Shown here: positions 8,813 through 17,636 of the stretch, in pieces
How the letters are laid out: each line of letters starts with the position of its first letter
Position numbering within the stretch: position 1 is the first letter of the stretch
Assembly: GCA_018971525.1 (NCBI GenBank)
Contig: JAGXAR010000010.1
Span: 1-64,000 of the forward strand
DNA length: 64,000 nucleotides
DNA from: Nitrospirota bacterium
Lineage (GTDB): Bacteria > Nitrospirota > Nitrospiria > Nitrospirales > Nitrospiraceae
Reading direction: 5' to 3'
Position numbers and translations under genes: made by a program
Notes under the pieces: generated by a model
What the model was told of the DNA's origin: nothing
Seen by the model: the letters and a program-made list of their open reading frames with translations, nothing else
The model's database searches: none

Positions 8813-9907
8813 GTGACTGAACTAAGCTTGCGACTTGCGGTTTCGCTCGCACAGATAGCGGCGGTGATGGGCATCGTGATGTTGACGGTCATGATCCTGA
8901 CCCTGGCCGAGCGGAAGGTGCTCGGCTGGATGCAGGATCGCATGGGCCCGATGGAAGTCGGTCCCTATGGAATCCTCCAACCGATCGCCGACGGCCTCAA
9001 ATTGTTCTTCAAAGAGGACATCGTGCCGGCCGGCGCGAATAAGGCCATGTTCACCCTGGCGCCACTCCTGGCCATGGTGCCCGCCATGATCGGGTTCGCC
9101 GTCATCCCTTTCGGTCCAAGCGTGACCCTGGACGCCTTTGGGATCACAATCAAACCATTCGTCATCAGCGACATCAACATCGGGATCTTGTATATTCTGG
9201 CGTTTGCCTCGATCGGCGCCTACGGCATTATCCTGGGGGGCTGGTCATCCAACAGTAAGTATTCACTCCTGGGAGGCTTGCGCTCCGCGGCCCAGGTCAT
9301 CAGTTACGAATTGAACGTCGGGCTGGCCATCGTCGGTGTGCTGCTGTTGGCAGGGTCTCTCAGCCTCGTGACGATCACGGAAGCCCAGGCAGGCGGCTTC
9401 TGGCATTGGTTCATCTGGGGAGCCCGCCCCGACGGATTCTTTCCTATCCATACCCAAATCTTCGCCTTTGTCGTCTTCGTCATTTCTGCCGTGGCCGAGA
9501 CCAATCGCGTCCCGTTCGACCTGCCGGAAGCAGAAAGCGAACTCGTGGCTGGATTCTTTACGGAATATAGCGGCATGCGCTTCGCCTTCTTCTTCATCGC
9601 GGAATACGCCAACATGGTCCTCGTGTCCTGCGTCGCCGCCTCGCTGTTCTTGGGCGGCTGGAACGCTCCTTATCCTGGCACGATCCTCGGGTATGTCGGC
9701 CTCGAACGGCTGGCCTGGGTGGAAAACGTCGCCTGGTTTACGTTTAAAGTCTATCTGTTCCTCTTCCTGTTCTTCTGGCTACGCGCCACGTTGCCCCGAC
9801 TGCGTTACGATCAATTAATGCGGTTCGGCTGGAAGGTCATGTTGCCGATCGCGTTGGCCAACATCGTCGTCACGGCCATCACCGCGTATTTCTTCCCGAG
9901 GGGCTGA
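8813..9907 (+). CDS. nuoH: NADH-quinone oxidoreductase subunit H
   Basis: The 364-residue integral membrane protein contains the signatures [16 protein letters not shown] and [20 protein letters not shown], typical of NuoH. It connects the quinone chamber with the membrane arm. The GTG at 8813 is chosen because GGGAG at 8801-8805 is placed 7 bases upstream; an upstream TTG at 8792 would overlap that ribosome-binding site. The gap from nuoG is 48 bases. Confidence 0.96.
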   Translation: MTELSLRLAVSLAQIAAVMGIVMLTVMILTLAERKVLGWMQDRMGPMEVGPYGILQPIADGLKLFFKEDIVPAGANKAMFTLAPLLAMVPAMIGFAVIPFGPSVTLDAFGITIKPFVISDINIGILYILAFASIGAYGIILGGWSSNSKYSLLGGLRSAAQVISYELNVGLAIVGVLLLAGSLSLVTITEAQAGGFWHWFIWGARPDGFFPIHTQIFAFVVFVISAVAETNRVPFDLPEAESELVAGFFTEYSGMRFAFFFIAEYANMVLVSCVAASLFLGGWNAPYPGTILGYVGLERLAWVENVAWFTFKVYLFLFLFFWLRATLPRLRYDQLMRFGWKVMLPIALANIVVTAITAYFFPRG

Positions 9908-9910
9908 TGC

Positions 9911-10025
9911 GGTTTATTTGGTTCATTTGGTCTGTCTAGTTTCTCTGGCAAGAGAGCACACGCATTGAATCCAACGAGACACACCAGAACAACCAAATAA
10001 ACCAGACAGACAAGACAGACCAGAC
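9911..10025. repeat. Iterated-word palindrome, TTTGGTTTAT type (nuoH-nuoI)
   Basis: GGTTTATTTGGTT at 9911-9923 pairs perfectly with AACCAAATAAACC at 9991-10003. The arms continue with the words TTTGGT, CTGTCT and CAGACAGA, ending at 10025, 4 bases before the nuoI ATG. The loop carries GCAAGAGAGC..CAACGAGAC, which resembles the loop of the same family at 60.05 kb (GGAGCAAG..CAACAAGAC on the other strand). No ribosome-binding site is visible between arm and ATG. Confidence 0.75.
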
Positions 10026-10029
10026 GAAC

Positions 10030-10569
10030 ATGAACCTCAAGACTTGGATCAAGACGATCACCTTCTACGAACTCCTCGCCGGAATGAAAGCGACGATGTC
10101 GCACCTGTTGCATTACCGGCCGATCACCCTGCAGTACCCGCACGAAAAGCGGACGCTGCCGGACAACTATCGCGGAATGCTGGCCTTGTTACGGTACGAT
10201 GATGGAACGGAAAAATGTGTCGGCTGCGATCTGTGCGAAGCCGCCTGCCCGTCGCGGGTGATTCGCGTGGTCAGCGCAGAAGTGCCGGGCGAGCCGACGA
10301 AGCGCTACTCCAAGGAATATTACATGGACATGACCCGCTGCCTGTTTTGCGGGATGTGTGTCGATGCCTGTCCGGTGGATGCCCTCGGCATGACGCGCGA
10401 ATTCGAGTGGGCGGTGTACGACAAGCGACAGCTGCACCTCAACAAGCAACAATTGCTCGCCATCGGCGACCGGTCATTTCCGGTTCGCGAGGAGCAGCTG
10501 GAGTTCCAGCACCCGAATGTGGCGTTCTTCAACGTCGCGTTCAAGCACCTGCCGCAAAAACCGTCCTAG
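10030..10569 (+). CDS. nuoI: NADH-quinone oxidoreductase subunit I (clusters N6a/N6b)
   Basis: This 179-residue ferredoxin-like subunit has two complete [4Fe-4S] motifs, CVGCDLCEAACP and CLFCGMCVDACP, which form the N6a/N6b wire between NuoG and NuoB. The N-terminal stretch is amphipathic, as expected for contact with the membrane arm. The ATG directly follows a hairpin arm without a recognisable Shine-Dalgarno. The stop is 11 bases before nuoJ. Confidence 0.97.
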   Translation: MNLKTWIKTITFYELLAGMKATMSHLLHYRPITLQYPHEKRTLPDNYRGMLALLRYDDGTEKCVGCDLCEAACPSRVIRVVSAEVPGEPTKRYSKEYYMDMTRCLFCGMCVDACPVDALGMTREFEWAVYDKRQLHLNKQQLLAIGDRSFPVREEQLEFQHPNVAFFNVAFKHLPQKPS

Positions 10570-10580
10570 AGATCTTATTG

Positions 10581-11099
10581 ATGGAACAGGTGTTCTTTTT
10601 TTATTTTGCTTTCGTGATCGCCGCCGCAGCGGTACTCGTCGTCGCGTTGCGCAATCCGATTTACAGTGCGCTGGCGCTGCTCATCATGTTTTTTCACGTG
10701 GCGGGACTCTACGTCACACTCCACGCGGAATTTCTCGCCGCCGTTCAGATCGTCGTCTACGCCGGCGCTATCCTGGTCCTGTACCTCTTCGTTGTCATGT
10801 TGCTGAACCTGAGGCAGGATGACCGTTACCATCGTCAATGGCCCATGGCTGTTGCGGTGGGATCGACGCTGGTCATCGAGGCCGTCATCCTCATGGCGAT
10901 GAAAGGCTGGACGACCCCTGTCGTGGCAACCGGCGCAGAAACCACCGTCGGGGGAACCGGCAATACCGAAGCGATCGGTGACGTGCTCTATTCCACTTAT
11001 CTATTTCCCTTCGAGGTGGCGTCATTGATTCTGCTCGTGGCGATGATCGGCGCGATCATCCTGGCCAAGAAAGACCTTGGGGAGCCTGCAGAATCATGA
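10581..11099 (+). CDS. nuoJ: NADH-quinone oxidoreductase subunit J
   Basis: The 172-residue protein has five predicted membrane helices and the NuoJ hallmark [23 protein letters not shown], which contains the pi-bulge helix of the membrane arm. The start is the ATG at 10581; a TTG sits directly before it. The stop overlaps the nuoK start (ATGA at 11096-11099), which implies translational coupling. Confidence 0.95.
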   Translation: MEQVFFFYFAFVIAAAAVLVVALRNPIYSALALLIMFFHVAGLYVTLHAEFLAAVQIVVYAGAILVLYLFVVMLLNLRQDDRYHRQWPMAVAVGSTLVIEAVILMAMKGWTTPVVATGAETTVGGTGNTEAIGDVLYSTYLFPFEVASLILLVAMIGAIILAKKDLGEPAES

Positions 11100-11401
11100 C
11101 GGTCCCGTTATCCTACTATCTCGTGTTGAGCGGCATCGTGTTCCTGACAGGAGTCATCGGAGTCCTCCTTCGCCGGAACATCATCATCATCTTGCTGTCG
11201 GTCGAGTTGATGTTGAATGCGACGAATATCAACTTCGTCGCTTTTTCGCAGTACTTCCACGATGTGGCAGGGCAGGTCTTCGTCTTCTTTGCCCTCACGG
11301 TCGCCGCAGCAGAGGTTGCGGTCGGGTTGGCCATCATCATTGCCTTGTATCGAGCCAAGTCCACGATCAACATCGACGAATTTCAGTTGCTGAAATGGTA
11401 G
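11096..11401 (+). CDS. nuoK: NADH-quinone oxidoreductase subunit K
   Basis: This 101-residue, three-helix protein matches Nuo[28 protein letters not shown] carries the conserved membrane glutamate in helix 2, and [17 protein letters not shown] the one in helix 3. Both are proton-path residues in the family. It overlaps nuoJ by 4 bases. After it the operon is interrupted by 158 bases holding a long palindrome. Confidence 0.96.
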   Translation: MTVPLSYYLVLSGIVFLTGVIGVLLRRNIIIILLSVELMLNATNINFVAFSQYFHDVAGQVFVFFALTVAAAEVAVGLAIIIALYRAKSTINIDEFQLLKW

Positions 11402-11412
11402 AACGGATCGCA

Positions 11413-11553
11413 GAGCTGATGGCATATAGCGTATGGCTAATAGCAAGAGCAAAATCTCGAACGCTTCGAAGCGGGTCGACTCCAAGCTGCAAACCCGCCC
11501 CCCATGTGCCGGCAGCTCTTTACTATAGGCCATACGCCATAAGCTATTAGCTC
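11413..11553. repeat. Iterated-word palindrome, GCGTATGGC/ATAGC type (nuoK-nuoL)
   Basis: The 5' arm at 11413-11444 (GAGCT.AT.GC.TAT.GCGTATGGC..ATAG) pairs with the 3' arm at 11523-11553 at 25 of 31 positions; two mismatches become G-U pairs in RNA. The loop contains inner inverted repeats, including CGCTTCGAAGCG. The 3' arm ends 6 bases before the nuoL ATG and no Shine-Dalgarno is visible. The same words recur at 21690-21784. Confidence 0.8.
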
Positions 11554-11559
11554 TTTATT

Positions 11560-13458
11560 ATGACCTACGAATTCATTCCGCTCTTTCCGCTGGCTTCGTT
11601 CCTGATTCTCGGGCTCTTCGGACATTGGATCAAGGACAAGGCCCATCTCGTCGCCGTGCCGGCGGTAATCGTGTCGTTGCTGCTCTCGCTCCTGGTCTTC
11701 TCCGACGTGGCAGGCGGTCACCAGACGAGCTTCCCTCTCTACACCTGGCTGACCTCGGGCATGCTCGATATTCACATCGGCTTCTCCATCGACCGGCTGA
11801 CCGCCGTCATGCTGCTTCTCGTCACGATCGTCAGTTCACTCGTCCACATCTATACCATCGGCTATATGCACGGAGATCCGGGCTATGCCCGCTTCTTCAG
11901 CTACATCGCCCTCTTCACCTTCTCGATGCTGATGTTGGTGATGGCGGACAACCTGCTTCAACTCTTCATTTTCTGGGAAGCAGTCGGTCTCTGTTCCTAC
12001 TTGCTCATCGGCCACTGGTACGAGCGTCCGGCCGCCTGCGCCGCCGCCACGAAAGCCTTCATCGTCAACCGGGTCGGCGATTTCGGCTTCATGCTCGGCC
12101 TCCTGTTGGTGTGGTACAGCTTTGGATCGCTCGATTATCACGAAATCTTTGCCCGCGCACACGAGTCCTCAGGCGACATGATGAACGTCCTCGGTCCGAT
12201 TGGAGGCACCTGGGACGTCTCCGTGCTCACGCTCATCTGTATCTTATTGTTCACCGGCGCAGTCGGCAAATCGGCCCAGGTACCGCTCCACGTCTGGCTG
12301 CCGGACGCGATGGAAGGCCCTACCCCTATCTCCGCGCTCATTCACGCTGCGACGATGGTGACAGCGGGCGTGTTCCTGGTCGCGCGATTGGCTCCGCTCT
12401 ATAACCTCTCTCCCACCGCCATGGCGGTCGTGGCGATCACCGGCGGAGTGACGATGGTCGTTGGGGCGACCATCGCCTTGACCCAAACCGACATCAAACG
12501 TGTCGTGGCCTACTCGACGGTCAGTCAGCTCGGCTATATGGTGATGGCCTGCGGTCTCGGCGCCTATGCCGCCGGCATGTACCACCTCCTGACCCACGGC
12601 GCATTTAAAGCTCTCCTGTTTCTCGGATGCGGGTCCGTCATCATCGCCCTGCATCACGAGCAGGACATGCGGCGCATGGGCGGGTTAAAGGACAAATTGC
12701 CGGTCACCTATTGGACGTTCGTCGCGGGCTCGCTCGCGCTGGCGGGCTTCCCCCTGACGGCCGGATTCTTTAGCAAGGACGATCTGCTCGTCTCGGCCTG
12801 GTCGACCGGCCCGCTCGGTCAATGTTTGACAGTCCTGGGACTCGTGACGGCTTTGATGACGGCCTTCTACAGCTTCCGACTGGTCTTCGTCATGTTTTGG
12901 GGCCCCTCGCATGTCGATCCTCATCATGCAGCCCGTGTACACGAACCTTCGAAAACCATGACCGTGCCGCTGATGATCCTCGCAATGCTCAGCATCGTCA
13001 CAGGGTATCTGGGCATTCCGGAGTTTCTTGGACCGATGTTCGAAACAGGTGCAGGCGGAGCAGCTCACGAGGAAGGAGCCGCCATCGGCATCATGGTGTT
13101 GGCCACGGGCATGGGATTACTCGGGATCGCCGGCGCCTATTATGTTTACGTACTCAACCCGGCACTCCCGGATCAGTTCGCTCGACGGTGGCAGTCGTTG
13201 TATCAGGCCTCGCTGAATAAATGGTATGTCGACGAGGCCTACGATCGAACGATCGTCCGCCCCACCTTTTCTGCCGCAACCGAACTGTGGAAGCGCGTGG
13301 ATGTGAACGTGATAGACGGCGCGGTGAACGGTGTCGCACGCGCGATCGCCTGGGGGGGCTGGCTCTTGAGGCTCATGCAAAGCGGACAGACACAACATTA
13401 TGCCCTCGGTATGGCGCTTGGGGTCGTCGTGATCCTGACCGTCTTTTTGATGTTCTGA
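11560..13458 (+). CDS. nuoL: NADH-quinone oxidoreductase subunit L
   Basis: The 632-residue antiporter-like subunit has the proton-channel core (FWEAVGLCSYLLIG, GKSAQVPLHVWLPDAMEGPTPISALIHAATMV, KRVVAYSTVSQLGYM) and the C-terminal part that forms the long lateral helix of NuoL (after about residue 500). It pumps protons at the far end of the membrane arm. Its position and single following NuoM show the standard L-M-N order and not the arrangement with two NuoM subunits. Confidence 0.96.
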   Translation: MTYEFIPLFPLASFLILGLFGHWIKDKAHLVAVPAVIVSLLLSLLVFSDVAGGHQTSFPLYTWLTSGMLDIHIGFSIDRLTAVMLLLVTIVSSLVHIYTIGYMHGDPGYARFFSYIALFTFSMLMLVMADNLLQLFIFWEAVGLCSYLLIGHWYERPAACAAATKAFIVNRVGDFGFMLGLLLVWYSFGSLDYHEIFARAHESSGDMMNVLGPIGGTWDVSVLTLICILLFTGAVGKSAQVPLHVWLPDAMEGPTPISALIHAATMVTAGVFLVARLAPLYNLSPTAMAVVAITGGVTMVVGATIALTQTDIKRVVAYSTVSQLGYMVMACGLGAYAAGMYHLLTHGAFKALLFLGCGSVIIALHHEQDMRRMGGLKDKLPVTYWTFVAGSLALAGFPLTAGFFSKDDLLVSAWSTGPLGQCLTVLGLVTALMTAFYSFRLVFVMFWGPSHVDPHHAARVHEPSKTMTVPLMILAMLSIVTGYLGIPEFLGPMFETGAGGAAHEEGAAIGIMVLATGMGLLGIAGAYYVYVLNPALPDQFARRWQSLYQASLNKWYVDEAYDRTIVRPTFSAATELWKRVDVNVIDGAVNGVARAIAWGGWLLRLMQSGQTQHYALGMALGVVVILTVFLMF

Positions 13459-13464
13459 GGTCCT

Positions 13465-15027
13465 ATGCACAGCGGCGGATTTCCCTGGCTCTCACTCCTC
13501 CTCGTCCTTCCCCTTGCGGGAGCCATCGCGATTTATTTCGTGACGGAATCGACCGCTCGGTGGATTGCGTTAGCCGCGACCCTGGCCGCTCTATTCGTTG
13601 CTCTCCCGCTCTGGTGGCTCTTTGATCCACAGGCCAGCCAGATGCAGTTCACCGAACATATCGCCTGGATCACGGCTCCTCCCATTAACTACAGCCTGGG
13701 TCTCGACGGGATCAGCCTCCCGTTGGTCTTGATGACCGCAGCGATCATGCCTCTCTGTGTTTTAGCATCTTGGGATTCAATCACCACGAGAGTCCGGGGC
13801 TTCATGGCCATGCTGCTGGTCATGGAAACGGCCATGGTGGGGGTGTTCGTCGCGTTGGACTTCGTGCTGTTCTATGTGTTTTGGGAAGCCATGTTAATTC
13901 CGATGTACCTCCTGATCGGCGTCTGGGGAGGACCTAACCGGCTCTATGCGGCCATCAAGTTCTTTCTGTACACCCTCGCAGGGAGCGTACTCTTATTGGT
14001 CGCCATCCTCGTCCTGTACTTTTATGGGGGGCACACGTTCGACATCCTCGCCTTAAGCCGGGGCACCTACCCTGCTTCGCTGCAAACATGGCTCTTCCTG
14101 GCGTTCTTCGCCGCCTTCGCTGTGAAGGTCCCCATGTTTCCGTTTCACACCTGGCTCCCTGATGCCCACGTCGAGGCGCCGACCGCCGGCAGCGTCATCC
14201 TTGCCAGCATCCTGCTGAAAATGGGCACCTATGGATTCCTGCGATTCAGTTTGCCGATGCTGCCGGACGCCAGCCGCGCCTTCACGCCCATGATGGTCAC
14301 CCTCTCCATCATCGCGATCATCTACGGCGCCTATATGGCGCTGGCCCAAGTCGATCTCAAGAAACTGATCGCCTATTCGAGCGTGAGCCATATGGGCTTC
14401 GTGACCCTCGGCCTGTTTGTCTTGAACCAGCAGGGCATCGAAGGGGCCGTCCTCCAAATGGTCAACCACGGGATTACGACCGGTGCGCTGTTCCTCTGCG
14501 TCGGCATGATCTATGAGCGCACCCACAGCCGGTTGATCGCCGACAATGTCGGATTGGCTACACCGATGCCGCAGTATGCCACCCTGTTGGTGATTTTCGC
14601 CTTGTCCGCGCTCGGTCTCCCCGGCACCAATAGTTTTGTCGGAGAATTCCTCGTGCTCGTCGGCACGTTCCTATGGAGCAAGGTCGCGACTGCCTTTGCG
14701 TCGTTGGGCATCATTCTCGCCGCCGCGTATATCCTATGGATGGTCCAACGAGTGGTCTTCGGCGTCCCGGCCCCGCACCAGCTTCCGAAGCTGAGGGACC
14801 TCAACCAACGGGAACTCGCCACGCTGGTGCCGCTGGCCCTGCTGGTATTTTGGATCGGGCTCTTTCCGAATCCGCTCGTGAGCCGGATGCACCAAACCGT
14901 GACCAATACGATTGCCTCCATGTCCCGCACGAAGGTTGCGCCGACCGCCCACCCCTCTGCTGGAGCGACAGCACCACTGCTGGCGGACAACGGTGAACAG
15001 CTACAGACCCGAGGAACCTCGCGATGA
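13465..15027 (+). CDS. nuoM: NADH-quinone oxidoreductase subunit M
   Basis: This 520-residue antiporter-like subunit has the family segments FYVFWEAMLIPMYLLIGVWGG, KVPMFPFHTWLPDAHVEAPTAGSVILA and KKLIAYSSVSHMGFV. The glutamate of FWEAMLIP and the lysines of the channel are present. It starts 6 bases after nuoL and ends in an ATGA overlap with nuoN. The C-terminal tail (about 40 residues rich in Ala, Pro and Thr) extends past the last helix. Confidence 0.96.
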   Translation: MHSGGFPWLSLLLVLPLAGAIAIYFVTESTARWIALAATLAALFVALPLWWLFDPQASQMQFTEHIAWITAPPINYSLGLDGISLPLVLMTAAIMPLCVLASWDSITTRVRGFMAMLLVMETAMVGVFVALDFVLFYVFWEAMLIPMYLLIGVWGGPNRLYAAIKFFLYTLAGSVLLLVAILVLYFYGGHTFDILALSRGTYPASLQTWLFLAFFAAFAVKVPMFPFHTWLPDAHVEAPTAGSVILASILLKMGTYGFLRFSLPMLPDASRAFTPMMVTLSIIAIIYGAYMALAQVDLKKLIAYSSVSHMGFVTLGLFVLNQQGIEGAVLQMVNHGITTGALFLCVGMIYERTHSRLIADNVGLATPMPQYATLLVIFALSALGLPGTNSFVGEFLVLVGTFLWSKVATAFASLGIILAAAYILWMVQRVVFGVPAPHQLPKLRDLNQRELATLVPLALLVFWIGLFPNPLVSRMHQTVTNTIASMSRTKVAPTAHPSAGATAPLLADNGEQLQTRGTSR

Positions 15028-16511
15028 GCCTGTACGGCGCTGACCTCCTGGCACTACTTCCCGAACTCATTGTCGTCGTCACAGCCTGTCTCGTCATCGG
15101 CTTGGACCCCATCACACCAGCCTCGCGACGGGATCTCCTCGCCTGGCTGAGCTTGGGAGCGCTCGCCCTCTGTCTTGGGCTCACTTGCGGGCAGATCAGC
15201 GCGCTGAATGTCCGGGTGTCTGCCTTTAGCGACCTGGTGGTGGTCGATGCCTATGCCAGATTCTGGAAGATCCTCCTCTATGGCGTAACCGGCCTGACCA
15301 TTTTGATGTCGCTGCCCTATCTGAAGGCGGAGCGCATACACCTCGGCGAATACTACGGGTTCATCCTCCTCTCCCTCTCCGGCATGATGGTCATGGTCTC
15401 CGGTGTCGACTTGCTCACGATTTATCTCGGAACGGAGCTCATGACTCTTTCGCTCTATGTGATGACCGGCCTCAACCGGTCTAAGCCTCGCTCGCTGGAG
15501 GCCTCAGCCAAGTACTTCGTCCTCGGTGCCTTCTCCTCAGGGATTCTGTTGTACGGCATCTCGTTGCTCTACGGCATGGCCGGCAGCACGAAGCTGGCGT
15601 CGATCGCAGGTGCCGTCGGGACTCGCGGGGCGGATGATCCCCTCTTACTGATCGCCACGATTCTGGTATCAGTCGGGTTCGGCTTTAAGCTCGCCGCGGT
15701 CCCGTTCCATATGTGGACGCCCGACGTTTATCAGGGCGCCCCGACCTCCGTCACGGCCTTCATGGCGGTGGCCTCAAAAGCGGCCAGCTTTGCCGCGTTC
15801 ATGCGGGTCTTCGTCGAAGGGCTCGGCGGGCTCAAGGCCGATTGGTCGCTCCTGTTCCTGCTCATCGCCCTCGTCACCCTCGTACTTGGCAATGTCGTCG
15901 CGATCGTGCAAACCAACATCAAACGGATGCTGGCCTACTCGAGCATTGCCCACGCCGGTTACGCGTTGATCGGCTTTGTGGCAGCAGGCCGCGCGGTTGG
16001 CGCCTCCGGTGGAACGCCAGGCCTCGCGAGCGTCTTGATTTATCTCACCCTCTATTCGTTCATGACGCTCGGTGCATTCGCTCTTATCGGCATGCTCCGG
16101 AAGGGGGTGGTCGAGGGAGAAGAGATTGAAGATTTCACGGGACTCGCAAAGCGCCAGCCGCTCGCGGCCTTTCTGATGCTGGTCTTCATGGTCTCACTCG
16201 CAGGCATCCCGCCGACCGCCGGCTTCATCGGAAAATTCTATGTGTTCATGGCGGCAGTCGAAGCGGGATTGGCCTGGCTCGCCGTCATCGCCCTGATCTT
16301 TGCGGCCGTGTCGGCCTACTACTACATGCGGGTGGTGATGGTGATGTATATGCGCGATCCGAATCCCTCGTCCGTCGCGCCGCCACGCCTCGTGACCTCG
16401 CCGGCCTTATCCTTCGTGTTGGCCTGTGCCGTCGCCGGCGTGATTCTGTTCGGCCTCTTCCCGAACCCTCTCGTCAGCTTCGCGCTCCAATCCGTCCTCA
16501 CACTGAAGTAA
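15024..16511 (+). CDS. nuoN: NADH-quinone oxidoreductase subunit N
   Basis: The 495-residue membrane protein shows the NuoN pattern: YLGTELMTLSLYVMTG, KLAAVPFHMWTPDVYQGAPTSVTAFMAVASK, KRMLAYSSIAHAGYALIGFVA. It is the third antiporter-like proton pump and closes the operon. It overlaps nuoM by 4 bases. No T-tract terminator is evident after it, and the next gene starts 86 bases downstream on the same strand. Confidence 0.96.
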   Translation: MSLYGADLLALLPELIVVVTACLVIGLDPITPASRRDLLAWLSLGALALCLGLTCGQISALNVRVSAFSDLVVVDAYARFWKILLYGVTGLTILMSLPYLKAERIHLGEYYGFILLSLSGMMVMVSGVDLLTIYLGTELMTLSLYVMTGLNRSKPRSLEASAKYFVLGAFSSGILLYGISLLYGMAGSTKLASIAGAVGTRGADDPLLLIATILVSVGFGFKLAAVPFHMWTPDVYQGAPTSVTAFMAVASKAASFAAFMRVFVEGLGGLKADWSLLFLLIALVTLVLGNVVAIVQTNIKRMLAYSSIAHAGYALIGFVAAGRAVGASGGTPGLASVLIYLTLYSFMTLGAFALIGMLRKGVVEGEEIEDFTGLAKRQPLAAFLMLVFMVSLAGIPPTAGFIGKFYVFMAAVEAGLAWLAVIALIFAAVSAYYYMRVVMVMYMRDPNPSSVAPPRLVTSPALSFVLACAVAGVILFGLFPNPLVSFALQSVLTLK

Positions 16512-16597
16512 TTCTCTCACCGGACGAGACCCTGGACAGGTGCACGATAGGTCGACTCGTGCTAGGCTTGGGACAAGCCCTTCACCCTTCTTGTCTT

Positions 16598-17482
16598 ATG
16601 CAACCTTTTCGCTTCCTCCGAGACCTCGTGCGATCATTTCTGCACCATGGGTGTGCCAGTCTTGCGGCCTCTCTTGCATTTTTCTCGTTGCTCTCCCTCT
16701 TCCCCCTCGTCTTTCTCTTGCTCTATGGCCTAAGTTTCGTGGTGAGTCAGGACGTGATCGGGGAACAGGTCCTCCTCAGTTTTCTCAAGGGCTTCCTCCC
16801 ATCGCTGGGGGAACATGTCGCAAATGAATTGCATCGGGTGAGCGCCTTGGAAACCGTCCGATGGGCCGTGTTTCTGGCCTTCACCTGGTTCGGTACGTTG
16901 GTATTCTATGAACTCGACTATGCATTGAACGTCGTATTCGAGAGTACCTGGCGGCGCCATCCCCTCGTCTCAACCGGCATTGCCGTAGCTTCGCTCGCGG
17001 TGACCGGACTCGTGCTGCTTCTCTCCTACGTCGCGACCCAAACGGTCAATCTCTTAACAGGATACGCGCCAAGACTCTGGGGGCTCGATCTTCTGGCCCT
17101 CGCAGCCCATGATCTGTTTCTCACCTATACGCTGCCCTTCGCGCTGGCCTTCCTCACGGTCACGGGATTGTATCGACTCGTGCCACAACGGCGGACGAAA
17201 TGGCGCGAGTCCATGATCGGCGCTCTTACGTTTAGTCTTCTCTGGGTCGCGGCCAAACTTTTGTTCGTGACCTATAGCACCTACGCAACGGTATACACAC
17301 ACCTCTATGGTTCCCTCCTGGAAGTCATTCTGCTGCTCTTATGGGTCTACTACTCCGCGGCCCTCTTGCTGATCGGCGCCGAGGTCGCCCACCACCTCCA
17401 GCAACAGGCGCAGGTTCTGTCAGCCGCGGCCACGAGGTCCGCTCAGTCAGACCAGCCCTTGCCGGATGGTCCGCTAACATAA
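16598..17482 (+). CDS. YihY/BrkB-family inner-membrane protein
   Basis: The 294-residue protein has about six membrane helices and YihY-family features: an N-terminal segment FLHHGCASLAASLAFFSLLSLFPLVFLLL, FTWFGTLVFYELDYALNVVFE, and the C-terminal LLLLWVYYSAALLLIGAEVAHHLQQ. The family was once named ribonuclease BN, which is not supported; its function is unknown. The start is taken at ATG 16598, giving a normal family N terminus; a GTG at 16559 would add 13 residues. Confidence 0.85.
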   Translation: MQPFRFLRDLVRSFLHHGCASLAASLAFFSLLSLFPLVFLLLYGLSFVVSQDVIGEQVLLSFLKGFLPSLGEHVANELHRVSALETVRWAVFLAFTWFGTLVFYELDYALNVVFESTWRRHPLVSTGIAVASLAVTGLVLLLSYVATQTVNLLTGYAPRLWGLDLLALAAHDLFLTYTLPFALAFLTVTGLYRLVPQRRTKWRESMIGALTFSLLWVAAKLLFVTYSTYATVYTHLYGSLLEVILLLLWVYYSAALLLIGAEVAHHLQQQAQVLSAAATRSAQSDQPLPDGPLT

Positions 17483-17503
17483 GAAGAACCGGCTGGTTGC
17501 TCT

Positions 17504-17556
17504 TGTTTATTTGGTTTCTCTGGTTGAGCCTGGCTAGCCAGATAAACCAGATCAGT
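17504..17556. repeat. Short TTTGGTTT-type palindrome
   Basis: TTTATTTGGTTTCTCTGG (about 17506-17523) is matched in inverted orientation by CCAGATAAACCAGA (17538-17551), with GCTAGCC between. It belongs by its words to the families at 9.9 and 60.0 kb but the arms are shorter. The next gene start at 17637 is about 80 bases away. Confidence 0.5.
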
Positions 17557-17636
17557 CTGTTGGCTTCTGGACTTTTGCTGGCGGGGAAGCCCCTTCGTGG
17601 CTAGAATGGCAACCGAGACGAAAAGGGAACCACTTC

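Noticed and set aside
11560-16511. The complex I variant with two NuoM subunits reported from Nitrospira
   Set aside because: Only one NuoM lies between NuoL and NuoN; the order is the standard one.
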